This document shows positions 58,701 to 64,000 of a DNA stretch of 64,000 nt, piece by piece. The notes below the pieces were generated by a model. It was not told the DNA's origin, did no database searches, and was given only the letters and a program-made list of their open reading frames with translations. A program made the translations under genes and the position numbers. The DNA is taken from assembly GCA_051453625.1 (NCBI GenBank), contig JBOZIK010000001.1, positions 180,438,121 to 180,502,120 on the forward strand, written 5' to 3'. This stretch comes from Welwitschia mirabilis (Eukaryota > Gnetophyta > Gnetopsida > Welwitschiales). Numbering within the stretch: the stretch's first letter is position 1; each line of letters begins with the position of its first letter.

Positions 58701-61700
58701 TTTAGAAAGCCTAGTCTATTATTAATTCTCATTTATTATAGCAATAATCATTCATTATTATCCTATCACATCCTCTCACAATCCATTTTATATATTCATT
58801 TATATCTATCTTCATGGCTATAGAGATGGTGAAGTGCATATGAATCAATAATGTAAGAGTAGAAGAAGGCATCAAATATTGTAAGAACTTAGAATTGAAA
58901 ACTAATAAAAATAGCTATGATTACAACTAAAGCCAATAAGTGTTCTCTTCCCCAATGTTTCTTAATTTGTTCATTTTTATCATGCATTTCTTTTAAATCA
59001 ATTAGATTAGTTATTGCATGTTGAATATTTAGTGCAAATAGGATTTTATACATTTAGTATCTATCATAGCATTATTTGATATTTTACACTTAGTTACTTT
59101 ATGTCAAAGAAAGTATGTATTCTATTCCTCTTCTTAATTCTTTCCTATTTTCCTCTTATATCTTCTAGTACCATTCTCTTAGTTTATTCAATACTCTCTG
59201 ATTGACTATAAGCATACAAGGGAATCATCGAATAACAATGAGATACGGAAAAAAAAATCCATTATAGCTAAGGAAAGTGTAATAATAGATAGTCTCCTTT
59301 ATAATAGGCTAGCACTCTCTCTACTATAGAGTGCATGTAACCCACTGACTACTACTATGTATGGGGGTATTAAGACATGTATACTTGATTGATTGATTGG
59401 CTCTAGACATGAGGTCCATATAGTGTAGTGCACAACAAGGTTACCACCATATGACATAGTGTAAGCTATGTGAACGAGCAACATGTAGTACATATCCATA
59501 GACTAATAACCTACATTATGAACTCTTGCTCATCTATGAACCCCATTCTGAAGTTCATGAGCCCTCGAACCATGGGTATCAAAGAATGTACATTATGTGA
59601 AACTTAGTATCTTGGGGTTCATTAACTACACTGCATTGCATACATGGTGGTGGTAGTATCTATATGACTAGCTATTTATGTGCATGTTGGTTCAAAACAT
59701 CCCTAAGGCAACACGTACTCAAAGTGATAACCCCATACATTAGGGTGGAGAACTTTCCACATACAGTATAAAGAATAGTTTCATGCTTAGATATTTTCTT
59801 CTAAAGCATTAAATAATGAATTCTTATTTTTACATTTTCACTAGAATAAATTTAGCAATTGAAGTAAAACTAGTAAATTTAGTTCTTGTTTTAACCATAA
59901 CTCTTTGTATACAAATTCAATTTCTTTAAATATTTATTATTAGATTTCTTTCTTAAGTTATAAACCTTTATCTAGAATTAGGTAAAACCCTAGTTTAACC
60001 TATAAAATCCTATTTTTGCCTATTTATAATTAAATTTCAATTCTACTTAGAATTAATATAAATCTATAAAATTATAATTTTTTGTTTTTATATAGTAAAT
60101 TTTTCTATCATTATTGCTATTTTTTAGAAAGTTAAGATATGATGTTATAGTATTTTTTTAGTAACTTCAAAATGTTAAATCCATGTTTTCTCAGATCCTT
60201 TATTTTTCTTAATATTCTTAGTTAAAATAGTGTTAAAAAGTTTTCTAGATGGTCTCTTTTTTAGTAGTTTTAATCAATCTTACTTTCTCTTTATTTTTTG
60301 GTTTTAAAGGATTATTTATGAATATTTTAATTTGTTTGATGGCTATAAAAAGTTTAAGTCCATATTTTAAAGTTTTTTATCAGTTTCATCTAGTTTTTTC
60401 CTCTTTATTTTTGGTCAAAATATCATGAAATAAACTAAGTTTTACTTTGATAGAATATTCATTCACATGATTAATTTTGATTTTTGATTAACAAGAAAAC
60501 TTATATGTTACATCACTTTCTAACTCATTTCACACCTAACCAAAAATATCTATCAAGTTAAATACACTGCAATTTAATAAAAATATTATTAAGATCAAAA
60601 GATTTGCTATGGTAATTTTACATATCATGTTTAAAAGTGATTTTTTTAAGTATAAGTTATTGTACACATATTGTATAGTGTAATAAGACTAATGAATTAC
60701 TCATATAAATCCATCTTACATTACTTTAGGTAGTGAAATTTTCAAAAAAAAATTATCTTTGCATAACAGTCAATTTGTTACATTAATCGCTTTACATCTC
60801 TTCATAATTCTTTTTAGTTATAAAATGGTCTTTAGTGTAATAGTGAATGTTTATCAAAAATTAGTTTTTTTATTTATTATATTTCACTTTTTACACCTTA
60901 TGAAATTAAGCTTCTTAGACATGTAATTCTCAAAGTTTAGTATATCTCATGTGTTGTGATTACATGAATGTCACTTAAGAATAATTATTTTATTAGGTAA
61001 AGTAACATTTTGATAAGAAAATATATAATATTTTGTATAAGATTAATTTAATACTTGTGTGCTTCCATAATCTATGAAATCAATCCCAAGGTTTATTTGT
61101 ACTTTATTTTTACTTATTTATTTTTGTAAGTTAAATTATTATGTTAAGAATAAATTATTTTTATGAAGGTTTAGAAAAGAGTCTTCGTACTTTAAAATTT
61201 AGTTATTTATTTGATAAAAAATGGTGTCATTTTTAGAAATATTTGTGATTTCAATATAAAATAATTTACTTGCTTTTCTAAATAAATACATACTTGATAA
61301 AGGTTGTATTATTTTCAACTTCTTTCTATATTACAAATGCATTGATGAACTCGTAAGTACTACATTACATTAGTAAGATTTCTAAGTGACCATGTTTTAA
61401 CTTACTTCCTTTTTTTACATCTTATTTTATTGTTTTTTATACAATGCCTTCATGCATAGATCTTTAATTCATATTGAAAATAATTAAAATTATGAAGTTC
61501 TAAGCCTTTATATTTAAACCATTTTTTTCCACATCTAATTTTACATATCCTTTTGAAGACTTTAATTACCTTTCCAAAGTCTTAAACATTCTTGTATTCC
61601 AACATGGATGTAAAATACAATAAAATAACAATGTAATTATAAAATGGTATCCTAAATTAAATTGACCAATCAAGTTATTCAATTCATTATCACCCAAGGT

Positions 61701-62980
61701 AGCCCTTATATTTTATCTCAAAACAAAGATTAATCTAATTGAACATCAATTTGATTTTAAAATAACAAGATTCACTTGTAACTAGTAACTCCTTAATGAA
61801 GAAGAGTTATCCTAACATTAAAGAAAGATCCTCCTGCAAGTTAGAAAGGATTTATTCAAATGAACTCCTATTGTCACAGGATCACTTGATGCATAAAGGA
61901 CATATTAAAATGAATCCTTAAGATGGGTATTTATAGGTTTATATTACTGGTTTAAAGAATTAAGAGATGTTTTATTAAAAGTAAATGACTCTTATTATTA
62001 TATTAATATAATTTAATTAAGTCTTAATTATTAACCACTAGTAACTACCATTCACATGTCTCTTTGAAGTAACTATTGATAGTCGTTCTTTTAGCTTTAA
62101 CTAGATGAACAGAATGATGGAATATTAGGAAACAATAATTGGTTCCTATTGGTTTTGTAACTAGGAGTCATTGTATTACCTTTACCTAAACAATGTAGTG
62201 TATAAAGATTTTTTCTCATTAAACTCATTATTAACGTAGATTATCTTTTATATGCTTTAAAGGAATAATAATGCTTACTTTCTAGGGTGAGGTCATGGAC
62301 TTATTTTAGAGGAAGGTGGGAAATTAAATACATTAAAAGTTTCCTAAAGGTACAAATTAACAAAAAAACAAGGTTAGAGTAGTGGGTGATGTCTAGAAAG
62401 GTTTCCTTATAAGGTAATAATAAACAAAATAAAAGTAGGAGAAAAAAGGAAAAGGATAAAGATAAAGAGTTTAGGAAAGAGAGAATTCCCTCAAGAAAGG
62501 GTATATCCTCTTGTTTATTGCAAGCATTTTCTATAGTGGGAATGATGAAACAAGTCTTAACTATGAGATTAAAGGATTCTAGCAAGTCTCCTTCCTAAGC
62601 TAAGCAACTAAGATAGAATGAGATTTTGATAATAGTAAATGATGCATCTAATGGGTGGTGTCCCTCTCAATGATATAAGTTCTACTTCGTAGAACAAGGT
62701 GTTCTTTAATTAGGTCTATTACTCACTATCTTTGATGTACTTAGTAAATGTAAGCCTTAAGATGTGAAGAAAAAATATCTTTATTGTGGAAATTATTGAA
62801 TATTTACTATCTCTTCCCTTCTTCTAATATTTGGGATAAAATTATATACTGTTTTCCTTATGGAAAAGGGACAGTAAGAGCTACAACATTACATGAGAAA
62901 GAAAAATGATAAAATGTAAATAGTTTTAAGAAATACATGAGCAAAATGATATCACTAGATGTGTCTATTAGTATTACTCC
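55740..62980. other. Long A+T-rich stretch with no recognisable feature
   Basis: More than 7 kb without gaps. No domain, LTR border or primer site was recognised. It is presumably old retroelement DNA decayed past recognition. The section 59280-59790 is noticeably less A+T-rich (for example ctatgaaccccattctgaag) and may be a younger insertion. Small open frames at 58620-58823 and 62301-62585 look random. Confidence 0.5.
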
Positions 62981-64000
62981 TTTTTGAGTAGTATTTTAAG
63001 TGATCCTTTTGATTCTCTTTTTTAAATTTTTTTTAGTATTTTTATTTCTTTCTTTATAGTATTGGGTATTGGTTCCTTTTTAATAAAATCTAAACTAGTC
63101 CAACTTTTTGAGTTTTTATTTAGGTTTTTAATCTGAAACTTAATTTTATGTTTAATATTTTGAGTTGTAGGTCTAATGATTTTTGCATATTATAACCTAA
63201 CCAAAGATCACAAAAGAGAAAAAAACTAATTTAAAATCTACACATTTTTATGTATCTTTTGTTTTGTGTTTTTTATAGTTTATCTCTCTAATTTTTAGTT
63301 TCTATTATATTAAATTTTGATAAGTTCTTTAAAAATGAAAAAATGTTTAGGATTTATTTTAATAGGTTGTATTTTACAACTTGCAATCAATTCTTTTTAT
63401 TTCTATTAAGATTTTCTAAGATCCTATGATGTAAAACATTTTATATAAATCTAAATGTAATCCCTACCTTTTCTTGAATTGTTCTATCCTAAATAAGCGA
63501 CATCTCCATCTTTTCTATATATTGCCATAATCTTTTTACTTAGAAGCCTTCCAAAATTTTATTATAGTAATTCTTGAACTGTATGAAACCTTTCTAATAC
63601 TATGCATCTTCTGAAATCTTAAAAAGTTATGAAAATGTAACCTTATAGTAAATTCTATGGATCATTTTCTAAAACTTAACATGAGTTAGGTATGTGATCC
63701 ATTTGAAATATCTTATGAACTCCAACCTATCTATAAAAACTATGAAATTCCCTATAATGTTCAGAACCATGTTCAACCTAGACAAATTGTAGGAGACTAT
63801 ATTCAACCTTTAGAAAATTACCTTTAATACAACTATCTAATTTCAAACCTACATATCCTTCTCTTGGGAGAAATCTTAAAATTTTAAAACTCATTCCATA
63901 CATAGATTAACTTCTTTAAAATCTTGAGTCTAAAAATATCTATTTTGAATAAGACTAGTTTGATCTTCTACCTTACATTTCCCCTCATAACTGGTATTCA
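62981..64000 (+). mobile_element. Leader and gag start of another Tat/Athila copy
   Basis: Collinear with about 40820-41560: gtattgggtattggttcctt near 63060 matches ggatattggtcctttttc, and accaaagatcacaaaagaga near 63200 matches the text near 41010. Near 63800 the plus strand reads YIQPLENYL, reminiscent of the gag N-terminus. The copy is cut by the window end. Its primer site and LTR to the left could not be read. Confidence 0.55.

Noticed and set aside
58620-58823. Hydrophobic 67-residue plus-strand frame
   Set aside because: Phe/Leu/Ile/Tyr-rich because the DNA is T-rich; no start context or homologue known.
62301-62585. 94-residue minus-strand frame
   Set aside because: It contains a run of Ser/Phe/Leu from T-rich sequence; no domain.
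1-64000. A previously undescribed multi-gene system
   Set aside because: No intact neighbouring genes exist. Everything recognisable belongs to known transposon or plant gene families, and apparent duplications mostly follow assembly gaps.

Overview
The window looks like nuclear DNA of a seed plant with a large, old, repeat-filled genome. Base composition is very A+T-rich by eye. No intact gene is visible. What can be recognised is decayed plant LTR retrotransposons (Ty1/copia SIRE type, Ty3/gypsy chromovirus type, Ty3/gypsy Tat/Athila type), one CACTA transposon end, and fragments of plant gene families: a malectin-like LRR receptor-like protein, a PPR protein, a CCCH zinc-finger protein and a glyoxalase/VOC-like protein. 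Decay is dominated by C to T and G to A changes, as expected from deamination of methylated cytosine. A gnetophyte-like or similarly A+T-rich lineage is possible, but that is inference; nothing fixes the species.

Layout. 1-1.9 kb: unassigned. 1.9-3.7 kb: minus-strand malectin/LRR pseudogene, present twice around a gap. 4.5-4.7 kb: 32-bp minisatellite. 6.6-6.8 kb: right end of a CACTA element. 7.3-11.3 kb: 3' part of a SIRE-like copia element (env-like reading frame, polypurine tract, LTR). 11.3-22.4 kb: chromovirus in plus orientation (LTR end, Met-type primer site, gag, RT, RNase H, integrase, chromodomain, polypurine tract, long 3' LTR). 22.9-25.7 kb: minus-strand primer site and LTR of a related element. 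26.2-27.2 kb: PPR pseudogene pieces. 27.9-30.1 kb: a duplicated, unrecognised decayed coding stretch. 32.5-36.5 kb: a second minus-strand LTR with a duplicated primer site, abutting an oppositely oriented LTR. 37.8-45.1 kb: Tat/Athila element (two LTR copies, Asp-type primer site, gag, dead protease). 47.9-51.1 kb: 3' half of another chromovirus and its LTR. 52 kb: CCCH zinc-finger pseudogene. 53.7-55.7 kb: a G+C-richer island with a VOC-like exon. 55.7-63 kb: no recognisable content. 63-64 kb: the leader of another Tat/Athila copy.

The assembly itself is a main result. The window holds 31 runs of N. Eighteen are exactly 100 N, and at 16 of these (plus, weakly, a 17th, and one 402-N gap) the sequence ending at the gap is repeated at the start of the next contig. 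Copies differ by a few percent up to roughly a fifth. About 7 kb is therefore duplicated at gaps, and some joins probably link different copies of a repeat. Linkage across gaps should not be trusted.

The genes do not act together: this is a graveyard of mobile elements with gene fragments caught in it. I found no convincing new biological system. The most useful leads are the pseudogene with shared and private stop codons, the duplicated primer-binding site, the SIRE env-like domain, the minisatellite-bearing LTR family and the G+C island near 55 kb.
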